Source: Cytobacillus oceanisediminis (GTDB lineage: Bacteria > Bacillota > Bacilli > Bacillales > Cytobacillaceae). Taken from it: a stretch of DNA of 64,000 nt. Location: assembly GCF_007830235.1 (NCBI RefSeq), contig NZ_VLKI01000001.1, forward strand, positions 242,464-306,463, written 5' to 3'. A program made the position numbers and the translations under genes. Under the pieces are notes generated by a model. It was not told the origin of the DNA. It saw nothing but the letters and a program-made list of their open reading frames with translations, and made no database searches. Of this stretch, positions 42,950-51,672 are shown piece by piece. How positions within the stretch are numbered: the stretch's first letter is position 1; each line of letters opens with the position of its first letter.

Positions 42950-44056
42950 TTAAGAATAGCTTTTTTCCGAAACAGTAAACTGCTTGATTGTTTCCAGATC
43001 AGGCTCATACCCAAGACCTGCTTTTTCTGGTACTCTTATCATTCCATTGTCAACGGTCACTTCCGGTTTAATCAGATCCTTTTCCCAATACCGGGACGAC
43101 GCTGCTGTATCACCTGGCATCACAAAGTTTGATAGGGTCGTGAGGGCGATATTGTGCGCACGGCCGATTCCTGATTCAAGCATGCCGCCGCACCATACCG
43201 GAATGCCGCGCTCCTGGCATAGATCATGAATTCGTCTGGACTCTGTTAACCCGCCAACACGGCCAATTTTGATATTAATAATCTTGCAGCTTCCAAGCTC
43301 AATTGCTTTTCTGGCATCCTCATAGGAATGGATGCTCTCATCCAGGCATACCGGCGTTTTGAGCTCCCTTTGCAATGTGGCATGGTCGATAATATCATCT
43401 GATGCCAGCGGCTGTTCGATCATCATTAAATCGAACTCATCCAGCTGTTTTAACAGTTCAATATCCTCCAGCCTGTAAGCAGAGTTGGCATCAGCCATCA
43501 GCTGCACATCAGGAAAATGCTTGCGGATTTCTCTCATGACGTCAACATCCCAGCCCGGCTTGATTTTGACTTTAATCCGCTTATAGCCTTCATTTACATG
43601 CTCTTCAATGAGCTTCAGCAGAACAGCAACTGTATCCTGAATGCCAATGCTGATTCCCACTTCAATATTGCTGGCCGTCCCGCCTAAGGCTTTCGCGAGC
43701 GAAATGCCTTGTTGCTTCGCATATAAATCCCACACAGCGCCTTCAAAGGCTGACTTCGCCATATTGTTTTTTCGTATGTAAGAAAGTTTTTCAGAAACTT
43801 CATCCGGGTGGCGAATTTCTTTATTTAATAGATCCGGAATGATGAAGTCCTCAAGCATGTGCCAGTTTGTTTTCAATGTTTCTTCATTATACCAGGGAGA
43901 ATGGAATGCAACGGATTCCCCCCACCCGCTCAAACCGTTTTCATCCTTCGCTTCCAGTAAAAGAAACTCTTTATCCTGAAATGTTCCGAAGCTTGTTGTA
44001 AATGGAGCTTTCATTCTCATTTTCATATGACGCAATAGTACTTCAGTTACTTTCAT
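42950..44056 (-). CDS. N-acylamino-acid racemase / MenC-like enolase-superfamily enzyme
   Basis: 368 residues. Enolase-superfamily catalytic pieces: [13 protein letters not shown] (KxK base), MADANSAY (metal Asp), MMIEQPL (metal Glu), CLDESIHS (metal Asp) and [12 protein letters not shown] (second lysine). It is of the MenC/N-succinylamino-acid racemase type. No menaquinone genes are nearby; instead a GNAT and an M20 peptidase precede it, the set known from Geobacillus to turn D-amino acids into L-amino acids via N-succinyl derivatives. Racemase function is thus the better call. Confidence 0.88.
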   Translation of the reverse strand: MKVTEVLLRHMKMRMKAPFTTSFGTFQDKEFLLLEAKDENGLSGWGESVAFHSPWYNEETLKTNWHMLEDFIIPDLLNKEIRHPDEVSEKLSYIRKNNMAKSAFEGAVWDLYAKQQGISLAKALGGTASNIEVGISIGIQDTVAVLLKLIEEHVNEGYKRIKVKIKPGWDVDVMREIRKHFPDVQLMADANSAYRLEDIELLKQLDEFDLMMIEQPLASDDIIDHATLQRELKTPVCLDESIHSYEDARKAIELGSCKIINIKIGRVGGLTESRRIHDLCQERGIPVWCGGMLESGIGRAHNIALTTLSNFVMPGDTAASSRYWEKDLIKPEVTVDNGMIRVPEKAGLGYEPDLETIKQFTVSEKSYS

Positions 44057-44077
44057 GTCGTTTCCCGCCTTTTCCTG

Positions 44078-44902
44078 TTAGTTGAGTCGAAGCTCGTTTC
44101 TTTGGACCAATATATAGTAATGAACAAGTTCTTCTTTCCCTTTTATAAAACCAGTCATCGCATATCCTTTTTCAAATAAGGATTGAAGAATCTCTCTCGT
44201 TTTATAGCGCCAATCTCTTGCCAGCTCAACATTTTGGCTTTTAATAGCCTGGAAGTTTGCCGGTATAGGGACAAGAACAGGACCTAAAGCGTCTTCCCGT
44301 TCTGTATTTAATAAAACTGGAAAGTCGTCCTCCGATACACCCCATTCAAACGGATCCTGTATAGCTGCTTCAATCTGTAAAGGTTCCTCCACATGTGAAC
44401 TATTAATCCACCATTCGACCTTTAATCGGTCAGTTGGCAGCCCATGATTCAAGCTGTCATCCATCTCCCCATAGCAGTTTTCCACATAGGTGGAGCAAAC
44501 CGCATTTAGCTTGGAAAGATTCAAATAGGCGTTCCGGCTTTCAAGCGGATCAAATGTCCAGGTGATTAAGTCGTAGCCCATTTCGGAAGCGTTCTCCTTT
44601 TGCTTCTGCTTTAGGAGGGCGCCTAATCCTTTATCCTGATGGTCCGGGTGTATGCCAAGCATATGTGAGCAAAGATAGCTTTTTCCCTTGTTAAAACCGG
44701 AAAATCCATAACTGAAGCCAACCAGTTCATTTTCATAAAAAGCCCCCAGCAGCAGGCCCCCATTTTGTGCCGCTGTAATCGTTTGATGAACGGGAAGCGG
44801 AGCCATATTCCAGATATCATTCTCCAGCTTTTGAATCAGATTCATATCGGAGGCTGTCTTTAAAACCCGCAGATCAATCTTCTTAGTCACCGTTGCGCCC
44901 AT
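44078..44902 (-). CDS. GNAT acyltransferase, probable D-amino-acid N-succinyltransferase
   Basis: 274 residues. GNAT features: GFSYGFSGFN, then HMLGIHPDHQDKGLGALL (acyl-CoA loop) and LITWTFDPLESRNAYLNLSK, a stretch typical of the large GNAT proteins linked to NSAR. GAGGGA lies eight bases before ATG 44902, and the gene overlaps the M20 peptidase by 20 bases. In the cassette it would attach succinyl to the D-amino acid. Reaction inferred from gene company. Confidence 0.82.
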   Translation of the reverse strand: MGATVTKKIDLRVLKTASDMNLIQKLENDIWNMAPLPVHQTITAAQNGGLLLGAFYENELVGFSYGFSGFNKGKSYLCSHMLGIHPDHQDKGLGALLKQKQKENASEMGYDLITWTFDPLESRNAYLNLSKLNAVCSTYVENCYGEMDDSLNHGLPTDRLKVEWWINSSHVEEPLQIEAAIQDPFEWGVSEDDFPVLLNTEREDALGPVLVPIPANFQAIKSQNVELARDWRYKTREILQSLFEKGYAMTGFIKGKEELVHYYILVQRNELRLN

Positions 44903-46028
44903 TTCCAGTTCCCTCCAATGTATGCATTAATGTTCTAGCTAAAATCTCAACTCCAGCGTAGATGGCATCCCGATTAAACGTCATTTTCGGGTGGTGAAGC
45001 CCCGGCTGCAAATCACACCCCAATCCGAGCATCGTTGCTTTTATGTTCGGTTTCTTCAGGGTGTAAAAGTGGAAATCCTCCCCCCCGGAGGTGACGATCG
45101 GTTCCCTTACTTGATCCGCACCAAGCACATCCACAATGGCTTTTTCCATAAAATGCTGTGCCTCTTCATTTACCTCCGCTGCAGCAACATTTGCTTTAGT
45201 TTCTAAGGTGATTTTCACACCATATAATTTGGATAGGTATTCAGTAATCGTTTCGATTTTTTCTGATAGATCGGCAATGACCTCATTTGTTTGAGCCCGC
45301 AGATCCAAGCTGAAGGAAGCTTTCCCAGGAATAATGTTCCCTGAATCACTTCCTGCATGGAACTTTGTCATCTTTGCTGTATAAGGAACCATCGGATCCA
45401 GATGAATGCTTTTAATTTCATTCACAAGAGATGCTCCAATCTCAATGGCATTCTGTCCTAAATGAGGGCGTGCGCCATGAGCGTCCTCTCCAATAATTTC
45501 ACCAGTCAGGAATCTGGCTGCACCATGGAAAATGGCTGCAGATGCCTCTCCATCCCGGATCTCCTGAATGGGCCTGAGGTGAACGCCGTATAAGTAATCG
45601 ACATCATCCAAAACACCCTGCTCAATCATCTTCAAAGCGCCTGTTCCCTTTTCCTCGGCCGGCTGAAAAATGAATTTGAGTTTCCCTTTTGAAGGAAAGC
45701 CAGCTTTCTGCAGCAATAGCATCGCTCCAAGCCCCATGCTCATATGGGCATCATGCCCGCAGGAATGATTGGCCTGGAACCTGCCATCCACCTCCTGCCA
45801 AAGTGCATCCATATCCGCTCTCAGTGCCACACATGGGCTGCCTTCCCCAACCTCGACAACTAGGCCCGTTGAATCGCCAAACACCTGAACATCAAATCCT
45901 CGGCACTCAAGGAATGTCTTCAAATACTCCGTCGTTTTGTATTCCTTCCAGCTGATCTCCGGATTTTCATGCAAATGGTTAAAAACACAATCAATCGTCG
46001 GTTTTAATTCTTCTATGTATTCTCTCAA
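44883..46028 (-). CDS. M20-family amidohydrolase (probable N-acyl-L-amino-acid deacylase)
   Basis: 381 residues. Metal and catalytic residues of peptidase family M20: LRADMDAL, the HSCGHDAHMSMGLGAM metal histidine block, FQPAEEKGTGA (catalytic and bridging glutamates) and TSGGEDFHFY. A dimerisation domain sits in the middle. The ATG overlaps the RpiR stop by four bases. In the cassette it would release the L-amino acid from its N-acyl form. Several M20 enzymes are aminoacylases of similar sequence, so specificity is uncertain. Confidence 0.88.
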   Translation of the reverse strand: MREYIEELKPTIDCVFNHLHENPEISWKEYKTTEYLKTFLECRGFDVQVFGDSTGLVVEVGEGSPCVALRADMDALWQEVDGRFQANHSCGHDAHMSMGLGAMLLLQKAGFPSKGKLKFIFQPAEEKGTGALKMIEQGVLDDVDYLYGVHLRPIQEIRDGEASAAIFHGAARFLTGEIIGEDAHGARPHLGQNAIEIGASLVNEIKSIHLDPMVPYTAKMTKFHAGSDSGNIIPGKASFSLDLRAQTNEVIADLSEKIETITEYLSKLYGVKITLETKANVAAAEVNEEAQHFMEKAIVDVLGADQVREPIVTSGGEDFHFYTLKKPNIKATMLGLGCDLQPGLHHPKMTFNRDAIYAGVEILARTLMHTLEGTGNGRNGD

Positions 46029-46888
46029 TCCATCTTCCCTCCCGGCTGAATAAAAAAGTGGTTGATATCCAATTTTTCATATTGTTCTCTTCGCTTCGTA
46101 AATCGGTCCCTATCCTTGATGGAGACACCTGCAATTACCGCATTTAAAAATGAAAATAGCGCTGGTGCCGCATCGATTGTCGACTTTTCCGATGAATGGA
46201 TATGGAAAAGCAAATCTGCATGCTCCTTAATCGGTGCAATACTGGAATCCGTTATCCCAATCACAAAAGCTCCCTGCTTTTTCGCCAATTCCGCTAGCTT
46301 AATCGTATCCTTCATATAGCGGTCAAAGGAAATCGCAATGAACGTCGATCCCTCATCCATATCGCTGATCGTCAACAATAAATCATCCGTATCCGGCCGG
46401 ATCAGCTTGGTATTTCCGCGAACAAGTCCAAGCGTAAAAGCAAGCCAGCTGGCCGCTGAAAAGGAAGATCGCAAACCCGTTACATAAACCTTATTTGACT
46501 CTATTAATCGGTTAACCATTTGATCAAAGTCTTCTTCACGAATATTTTGTATGGTTTCCCTAATATGCAGGCAATCCTTCTCCATCACACTCGCAAAGAA
46601 ATGAGGCTTCTCCGCCAGCTCCACCTTGCTCGTAAAATATTGGCCAAGCGTGCTATTGATTTGAAGCAGCTGCTCACGGACCATCTTCTGCAGCTCAGAA
46701 TAGCCAGAAAGATGAATCGAATAGCAAAAACGAATCACTGTCGTTTCACTGACTCCGATCCTTTTGCCAATCTCCCCCGCTGACTTCACTGCAAAATCCT
46801 TGGGATGATCCAGCAGGTACATGGCAGCCTTCTGCTGGCCTTTGGAAAGGTTATTAAACTCTTTTTCTATGGTTTCTTTTAAGATCAT
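46025..46888 (-). CDS. RpiR/MurR-family transcriptional regulator
   Basis: 287 residues. An N-terminal helix-turn-helix (IGKRIGVSETTVIRFCYSIH) and a C-terminal SIS domain that binds phosphosugars or related ligands (YVTGLRSSFSAASWLAF, FIAISFDRYMKDT). AAGGTG lies eight bases before ATG. It is first in the operon and overlaps the M20 gene, so it probably controls the amino-acid conversion genes and itself. The inducer is unknown; a phosphosugar ligand would be odd in this setting. Confidence 0.88.
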   Translation of the reverse strand: MILKETIEKEFNNLSKGQQKAAMYLLDHPKDFAVKSAGEIGKRIGVSETTVIRFCYSIHLSGYSELQKMVREQLLQINSTLGQYFTSKVELAEKPHFFASVMEKDCLHIRETIQNIREEDFDQMVNRLIESNKVYVTGLRSSFSAASWLAFTLGLVRGNTKLIRPDTDDLLLTISDMDEGSTFIAISFDRYMKDTIKLAELAKKQGAFVIGITDSSIAPIKEHADLLFHIHSSEKSTIDAAPALFSFLNAVIAGVSIKDRDRFTKRREQYEKLDINHFFIQPGGKMD

Positions 46889-47170
46889 GTAGTCTCACCT
46901 TCGTGAATGAAGTTTCTGCTGTATTTTTATTGTTTATGAAGTCCGAACTTCATTTTTATAAAACTATCACATTTCCCTTTTGAAAACAATGATATTTCAG
47001 AAAATTTTAAAATAAAAAAAACAGACACCCGATCGGGGTGCCCACTTTCCTCATAATTCTGCATTTTTTACTCTGGATAAATAACTTCAAGAAAAATCTC
47101 TCCAACTGCCTAACCTACACTACTATTTTAAAATCCGGTTAATACCACTAAAGGTAGTACCTATTCCTTG
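46889..47170. other. Intergenic region in front of the RpiR operon
   Basis: About 280 bases that must hold the RpiR-operon promoter. A partly symmetrical ACAGACACCCGATCGGGGTGCCC lies around 47023-47042 (CACCCGATCGGGGTG, a near-perfect 15-base palindrome), of unknown role. No reading frame is convincing. Confidence 0.4.
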
Positions 47171-47305
47171 TCCCGTTGAGCTGCTAACAATATTTTTTAT
47201 GGATAAAGCAGCCACTATCGTCGATAATCATCCGGTTTAACGACCATTTTCCCGGTAGAGCAGCTAATATGGTCGATAATCATCCGGTTTAACGACCATA
47301 AAATT
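47171..47305. repeat. Two 52-bp-spaced copies of a 28-bp repeat, with a diverged third
   Basis: GTCGATAATCATCCGGTTTA followed by ACGACCAT occurs identically at 47220-47247 and 47272-47299, start to start 52 bases. Each copy forms GGTCG...CGACC. In front of them TCCCGTTGAGCTGCTAA (47171-47187) is like CCCGGTAGAGCAGCTAA between the copies, which makes a diverged third unit one period upstream. The 52-bp period and the CCGGTTTA core tie it to the array at 21.4 kb. Confidence 0.85.
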
Positions 47306-47436
47306 AGTTTTAAAAATTAAACTTCTCATATGTCCGCAGATCAACTTCCTCTTTAAAATATCGTAAAACCTTTTGTATAAAAATATTTAGGCTACAAACA
47401 ATATGCTTATGAAAATTTAAAGTTAGGAGCGGAAAT

Positions 47437-47985
47437 ATGGTAAATATATTGGAAACATTCATGGACACCATGAAATCACTGACTATTCAAGACGAAGACC
47501 AACCTCTTCACGTCGGAGAAGTGATGGCATGCTGGATTTACTTGGCGGGACTAGAATTAGCTAAAGTATCTGTTCAATCCGGTATAAATACCACGACGGA
47601 TGATGAGCTAAGAGCATTGCTTCAAGAGGATATGAAACTCGGCACCAGCCAAAGGAAACGGCTCCATGAATTCATGATTAAGGAAGGAATCACGTTACCT
47701 CCTGCCCCTGAAGATATGCCAATATCAGATCCAAATAGTATTCCTCTTGGTGTTAAATTAACGGATGACGTCATTGCAAATGAACTATCTTTAAAAATCA
47801 TTAGTTTGATTATGCGTGCTGCGGGTGCTGCTTCCGAATCGGTTCGTGCAGATGTTGGTTTATTGTTTGTTCAGTTCCAAGCAGAAAAATTGGCCTTTGC
47901 TGCTAGATTAAAACATTTAATGCGCAAGCGCGGGTGGATTAAAGTACCACCGTTTTACGTTCCTCCTGGTCTTAACAACCATTAA
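47437..47985 (+). CDS. DUF3231 family protein (single domain)
   Basis: 182 residues, helical, starting at an ATG with AGGAGCGGAAAT before it. The DUF3231 style is seen in DQPLHVGEVMACWIYLAGLE, MIKEGITLPPAP and the C-terminal GWIKVPPFYVPPGL. Most family members contain two such domains of about 170 residues; this has one. These ferritin-like helical proteins are common in spore formers, but their role is unknown. Confidence 0.85.
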   Translation: MVNILETFMDTMKSLTIQDEDQPLHVGEVMACWIYLAGLELAKVSVQSGINTTTDDELRALLQEDMKLGTSQRKRLHEFMIKEGITLPPAPEDMPISDPNSIPLGVKLTDDVIANELSLKIISLIMRAAGAASESVRADVGLLFVQFQAEKLAFAARLKHLMRKRGWIKVPPFYVPPGLNNH

Positions 47986-48125
47986 GTTAAAACGTCAAAA
48001 ATAAATGGGGTTAAAGACAAACTAGTCTTTAACCCGCTAGTACAACAAATCCTGCTTTAAAGGCGGTTTGTTGATTTTATTGATCTAACATTACTGTATG
48101 GCGCTTTTTATATATTAGAATCTTG
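47986..48125. other. Intergenic hairpin region after the DUF3231 gene
   Basis: GGGTTAAAGAC-loop-GTCTTTAACCC at about 48009-48033 is a perfect 11-bp stem without a T run, probably ending the DUF3231 transcript. No reading frame of note. Confidence 0.45.
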
Positions 48126-48371
48126 ACCGATAAAATCTGCCTTGCAACGGCTGCTATGAATTTACAGCCTTCTAAATGTCCGTTTGGCCGGTAAATCATA
48201 CAGTTTGGCCGGTATTTTATAGGAATTGGCCGGTAAATGTATGATTTTGGCCGGTATTTTACTGAAATTGGCCGGTAAAAGTTATTTCTGACTGTTATTC
48301 TCCCTCTCGGAGTTTGTCAAAAACCGCATTTGGCCGATAAATTTTGAATCTGGCCGATAAAATCAGGAAAG
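48126..48371. repeat. Phased array of TTGGCCGGTA(A/T) units, 21-bp period
   Basis: CCGGTA occurs at 48188, 48209, 48230, 48251 and 48272, exactly 21 bases apart. Outlying CCGATAAA units stand at 48126 (62 bases before), 48334 (62 bases after) and 48354 (20 further). The consensus is TTGGCCGGTAAA or TTGGCCGGTATT with variable AT-rich spacers. It closely resembles the GTGACCGATA array at 9417. No protein is encoded. Confidence 0.88.
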
Positions 48372-48467
48372 TGAAAACGTATGAAGTTTAATTATTGCCT
48401 TTATTTCTAAAGTTACGAACCTTTTTTACATTCTAGTTCAAGCAGTGGTCAAATAATTAAGCTTTTT

Positions 48468-48971
48468 CTATCTAGAATATAAGTAAAGTCCATAATCCTG
48501 CATTGCAGACGTGTGCCCCATTTGCCTTAGCATGGTCGCAATATTCCCGCGGTGATATGCTCCGTGAGTGGCAACGTGCAGGAGCGATTCAGATATCGAA
48601 GTTTCCAGTACTCCCGCATAGGGATTATCAACTGCAATCATCTTTTCAATATCTTCCTGGCTGTTCAAAAAAGCTTTGTAACGTTCAGACAAGTCTAAAA
48701 AAAGCTTTTTCATTTCAGTAATATTTTTTATCTCTGCCTGTTCTCCTAGCTGACCTGCAGAGGCCAATGCATGCTTCATGCTCTTTCCAGAGATAATATC
48801 AAACCAAACGCAATCTGTTGCATAAATGTGAGAAAGCACCTTTGAAACAGAAGAAAAACCACTCTGAATTTCCTTATGATAAATTTCATGGGGCAGTTCC
48901 ATTAAACGGTCAATGATAATGTTATTCGCCCACACATGGTAGTCGTACATTTTTAATGCTGGATGCTCCAT
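48468..48971 (-). CDS. DinB-family protein
   Basis: 167 residues with AAAGGAGG before the ATG. A four-helix bundle of the DinB/YfiT type; the metal histidines are SHIYATDCVWF (first) and ATHGAYHRGNIATML (second and third). Some relatives are thiol transferases for bacillithiol; the substrate here is unknown. Single gene. Confidence 0.9.
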   Translation of the reverse strand: MEHPALKMYDYHVWANNIIIDRLMELPHEIYHKEIQSGFSSVSKVLSHIYATDCVWFDIISGKSMKHALASAGQLGEQAEIKNITEMKKLFLDLSERYKAFLNSQEDIEKMIAVDNPYAGVLETSISESLLHVATHGAYHRGNIATMLRQMGHTSAMQDYGLYLYSR

Positions 48972-49398
48972 ATAATTTCCTCCTTTTTCACATTTCCATG
49001 GTTTTTACCTATTGAACCATAATGACTTTAAGAATCTAGGAAATTATGGAAGATGTTTTTACATAATTATTCTGTTTCATTAGAAAAATTCCTTCTAAAT
49101 TCAATTGCCTCATTAGTAAATCCTCCACGGCGATTTCTTTTAGAGTTCTTCCATTTAACCTTTTATTATACTGAGTTATTTTATGATGGGTTTTATAAGA
49201 ATATTTTTGTCCATTATCAATACATTATTTAGAAAAATATAAGCATACTGATATTAAGGTCCTCAGTTGATTAACATATATTTTAGGGCAATAGAAATCT
49301 CCATTTTGTATGGCAACTGGGAATTGGAATGCTGCAGCCACATGTTTATGCTTGCATAAAGTTATAAATAAACTGTAACAAAGCGTAGGTGAAATTTG
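48972..49398. other. Intergenic region with short unconvincing frames
   Basis: About 430 bases. On the minus strand GGAGG precedes an ATG at about 49112 for a 25-codon frame, and an overlapping frame reads KWKNSKRNRRGGFTNEAIEF but has no start codon; the latter may be a remnant of a small basic protein. Nothing else seen. Confidence 0.3.
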
Positions 49399-50964
49399 TT
49401 GATTCGTTTGCTTCTTATTATAGTTATATCTATCCTTGTAATAGGCTGCACTAACAGTGGTGATAAAGCAAATGAACAGGGAAAGAAAGTATCTGCTATT
49501 CAAACAGAAAGTCAGTCCTCACCTAAAATGATACTTCTTGTTATCGATTCAATTATGGATGAGCCGTTAAAAAAGGCGATCAAAGAGAAGAAAGCTCCTG
49601 CTCTGGCCTTCTTTTTAAAACACGGCCAATATAGTAAAGATTTGGTAAGTTCCTATCCAACCATGTCGGTTACAATCGACAGTTCTTTAATAACTGGTAC
49701 TTACCCGGATCAGAGTAAGATTCCTGGACTCGTTTGGTTTGATAATGATAAGAAGCAAATTATCACTTATGGAAATGGTCTTTTTGAAATCATGAAACTC
49801 GGGGTTTCCCAATTTGCTGAAAATATCATGCATCAATATAATAACGTTGACCTCAGTCCAAATGTAAGAACCATCCATGAAGATCTGAACAATATGAAAA
49901 AGGAATCAGCATCCATTAACGCATTTATTTATCGGGGAAATTATCCTCATACCCTTAAAGTACCAAAGCTGATAACAAAAGTGAGTAATTTACCTGAGGA
50001 ATATGAAACCGTTGGGCCGAAAATGCTGTCTTTAGGTGCATTCATTCACCAGGACACGAAGAATAATCACCTTGTGAATCGTATAGGACTTAATGATGCC
50101 TTCGCGGTTCAAGAATTAAAATATCTTTTGGAAAATAATATTCTTCCTGAATTTACAATTCTGTACATTTCAGAAAATGACTTCACTGTACATAGGGAAG
50201 GTCCAGATACAACAAAAGGAATTGAAAAACTTGATAAGCATCTTCAGGAGGTCTTGAATACTTTCCCAAAATGGGAAGATGCCCTTACTAATAATATTTG
50301 GGTTATCATTGGAGACAGTAAACAGTCACCTGTCAATGAACGGAAAAAAGAAGCTTTAATAGATTTGAAAGAAATCCTTTCTAAATACAAAATTTTAAAG
50401 CTCGGTAAGCCTGTTGCAAAAGATGATGAAATTGTCATTACAGCTAATGAACGGATGGCATATATCTATAAAATTAACGAAAGTGTTTCTGTAAAAAATA
50501 TCGCCAAAAAATTGCAAACCGATCCTCGTATTGCCTGGATTGCATGGAAGGAAAAAGAAACAATACATGTGATATCTGGAGATCATGAGGGATCCTTTCA
50601 ATTTAATTCAGGTGGAACCTATAAAGATGTTTATAATCAAGCCTGGTCTATAAAAGGAAATACCTCCATTCTCGATTTAACCTTAAAGAACAAGAATATT
50701 CATTATGGGAATTATCCTGATGGATTAGCAAGGTTATATGGAGCTATGCATTCTCAGGAAGGTGAATTTCTTGTTGTTGACGCCAAACCCGGGTATGAAT
50801 TCATTGGAGAAAGTTCACCTGAACATTCCGGTGGCGGCGCCCACGGTTCAATGCATAAAGATGATTCACTAATCCCCATTATTGTAACAGGAACCAATAA
50901 AAGTATCGATCAGATGCGGATTGTAGATTTGAAAAAATGGATATTGGATATCTTGGAAAATTGA
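49399..50964 (+). CDS. Alkaline-phosphatase-superfamily lipoprotein (phosphodiesterase/nucleotide-pyrophosphatase type)
   Basis: 521 residues from TTG 49399, seven bases after AGGTG. Lipobox IVISILVIGC gives a membrane-anchored extracellular enzyme. The fold is of the type I phosphodiesterase group: ILLVIDSIMDEPL (first metal Asp), SYPTMSVTIDSSLITGTYP with a threonine nucleophile candidate, WVIIGDSKQSP and, at the end, EHSGGGAHGSMHKDDSLIPI with the metal histidines. Substrate unknown. Two decayed fragments with the same C-terminal wording follow downstream. Confidence 0.85.
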   Translation: MIRLLLIIVISILVIGCTNSGDKANEQGKKVSAIQTESQSSPKMILLVIDSIMDEPLKKAIKEKKAPALAFFLKHGQYSKDLVSSYPTMSVTIDSSLITGTYPDQSKIPGLVWFDNDKKQIITYGNGLFEIMKLGVSQFAENIMHQYNNVDLSPNVRTIHEDLNNMKKESASINAFIYRGNYPHTLKVPKLITKVSNLPEEYETVGPKMLSLGAFIHQDTKNNHLVNRIGLNDAFAVQELKYLLENNILPEFTILYISENDFTVHREGPDTTKGIEKLDKHLQEVLNTFPKWEDALTNNIWVIIGDSKQSPVNERKKEALIDLKEILSKYKILKLGKPVAKDDEIVITANERMAYIYKINESVSVKNIAKKLQTDPRIAWIAWKEKETIHVISGDHEGSFQFNSGGTYKDVYNQAWSIKGNTSILDLTLKNKNIHYGNYPDGLARLYGAMHSQEGEFLVVDAKPGYEFIGESSPEHSGGGAHGSMHKDDSLIPIIVTGTNKSIDQMRIVDLKKWILDILEN

Positions 50965-51023
50965 AATGATATTTCTGTATCAGAATTATTTTAAGCAAAA
51001 TGCTCGATTATCGTGGCTCATAA

Positions 51024-51134
51024 CATAAATTTAATTCTCTCATTCCGGTTATTGTCACAGGAGATGGAAAAATAGGCATGTACCTTCCAGGCATGTTGAT
51101 TTTAAAGGCTTTTATCCTCAGTTTGTACGATTAG
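51024..51134 (+). pseudogene. Small remnant of a phosphatase-family C-terminus
   Basis: The open stretch contains NSLIPVIVTGDG, matching DDSLIPIIVTGTN at the end of the preceding gene, but the rest is unrelated and it has no start. Probably debris from a duplicate. Confidence 0.4.
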
Positions 51135-51165
51135 TTATGACTTTTAAAAAAGCAAGCCATTAAAA

Positions 51166-51260
51166 GCCTTGCCATAGTCCGAATATGGCAAGGCAAGGTG
51201 AACCCGGACCCAAATTATTTTTCCTATTCTGGAATAGCTGACAATCATTCCAGAATAGGA
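51166..51260. repeat. Two strong hairpins after the phosphatase gene
   Basis: GCCTTGCCATA-loop-TATGGCAAGGC (51166-51194) and TCCTATTCTGGAAT-loop-ATTCCAGAATAGGA (51222-51260), both perfect stems without T runs. They may protect transcript ends or be dispersed repeats. Confidence 0.6.
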
Positions 51261-51261
51261 T

Positions 51262-51300
51262 TTAAAAAATAAAACCAGCCCATTTTTCTGACTGGTTTTT
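51262..51300 (-). terminator. Terminator of the 49-residue protein gene
   Basis: Minus strand AAAACCAG-loop-CTGGTTTT followed by ATTTTTT, about ten bases past the stop. Confidence 0.75.
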
Positions 51301-51308
51301 GAAATATT

Positions 51309-51458
51309 TTATTCATCTTCATCCTTATTTGCTTTTCTTTTCAATCCACTCTCAGGATAATCTCCCTCATCAACACGGTCATTTTCAAGATTTTTTCGAA
51401 CACTAATTTTGTACTTACCTATTTGGAAAGAATCAACTCTCCACGATTTATCATTCAT
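51309..51458 (-). CDS. 49-residue charged small protein
   Basis: Begins MNDKSWRVDSFQIGKYKISV and ends KRKANKDEDE; AAAGGAG lies nine bases before the ATG and a terminator follows directly, so the transcription unit is complete. It is hydrophilic and has no cysteine or membrane span. Function unknown. Confidence 0.65.
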   Translation of the reverse strand: MNDKSWRVDSFQIGKYKISVRKNLENDRVDEGDYPESGLKRKANKDEDE

Positions 51459-51494
51459 AGTCCTTAACTCCTTTCATAATATTTAATATTTGCA

Positions 51495-51672
51495 CTAAGT
51501 AATTAAAGACAATATCCATTCTTTTAAATTTATCAATCTTAAATGAGATGGCGCTAAATGTGTGCCTGTTACAATCAGAGGGACTAAAGAATCTTGTTGG
51601 TGCAATCCTCCATAGCTGGCCCCTCCTACATGAGCAGGTAATCCCTCCCCTATAAAACTGGTTTCGTTTTTT
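51495..51672 (-). pseudogene. C-terminal fragment of a second phosphatase-family gene
   Basis: The minus frame reads FIGEGLPAHVGGASYGGLHQ, then QDSLVPLIVTGTHLAPSHLR, and ends NLKEWILSLIT. It aligns along its whole length with FIGESSPEHSGGGAHGSMHK... at the end of the intact lipoprotein gene at 49399, but in the opposite orientation and with no upstream part. Confidence 0.8.

Noticed and set aside
47020..47045. Palindrome CACCCGATCGGGGTG as an RpiR operator
   Set aside because: It lies about 130 bases upstream of the RpiR start and occurs once, and could equally be a terminator-like hairpin; not enough to call.
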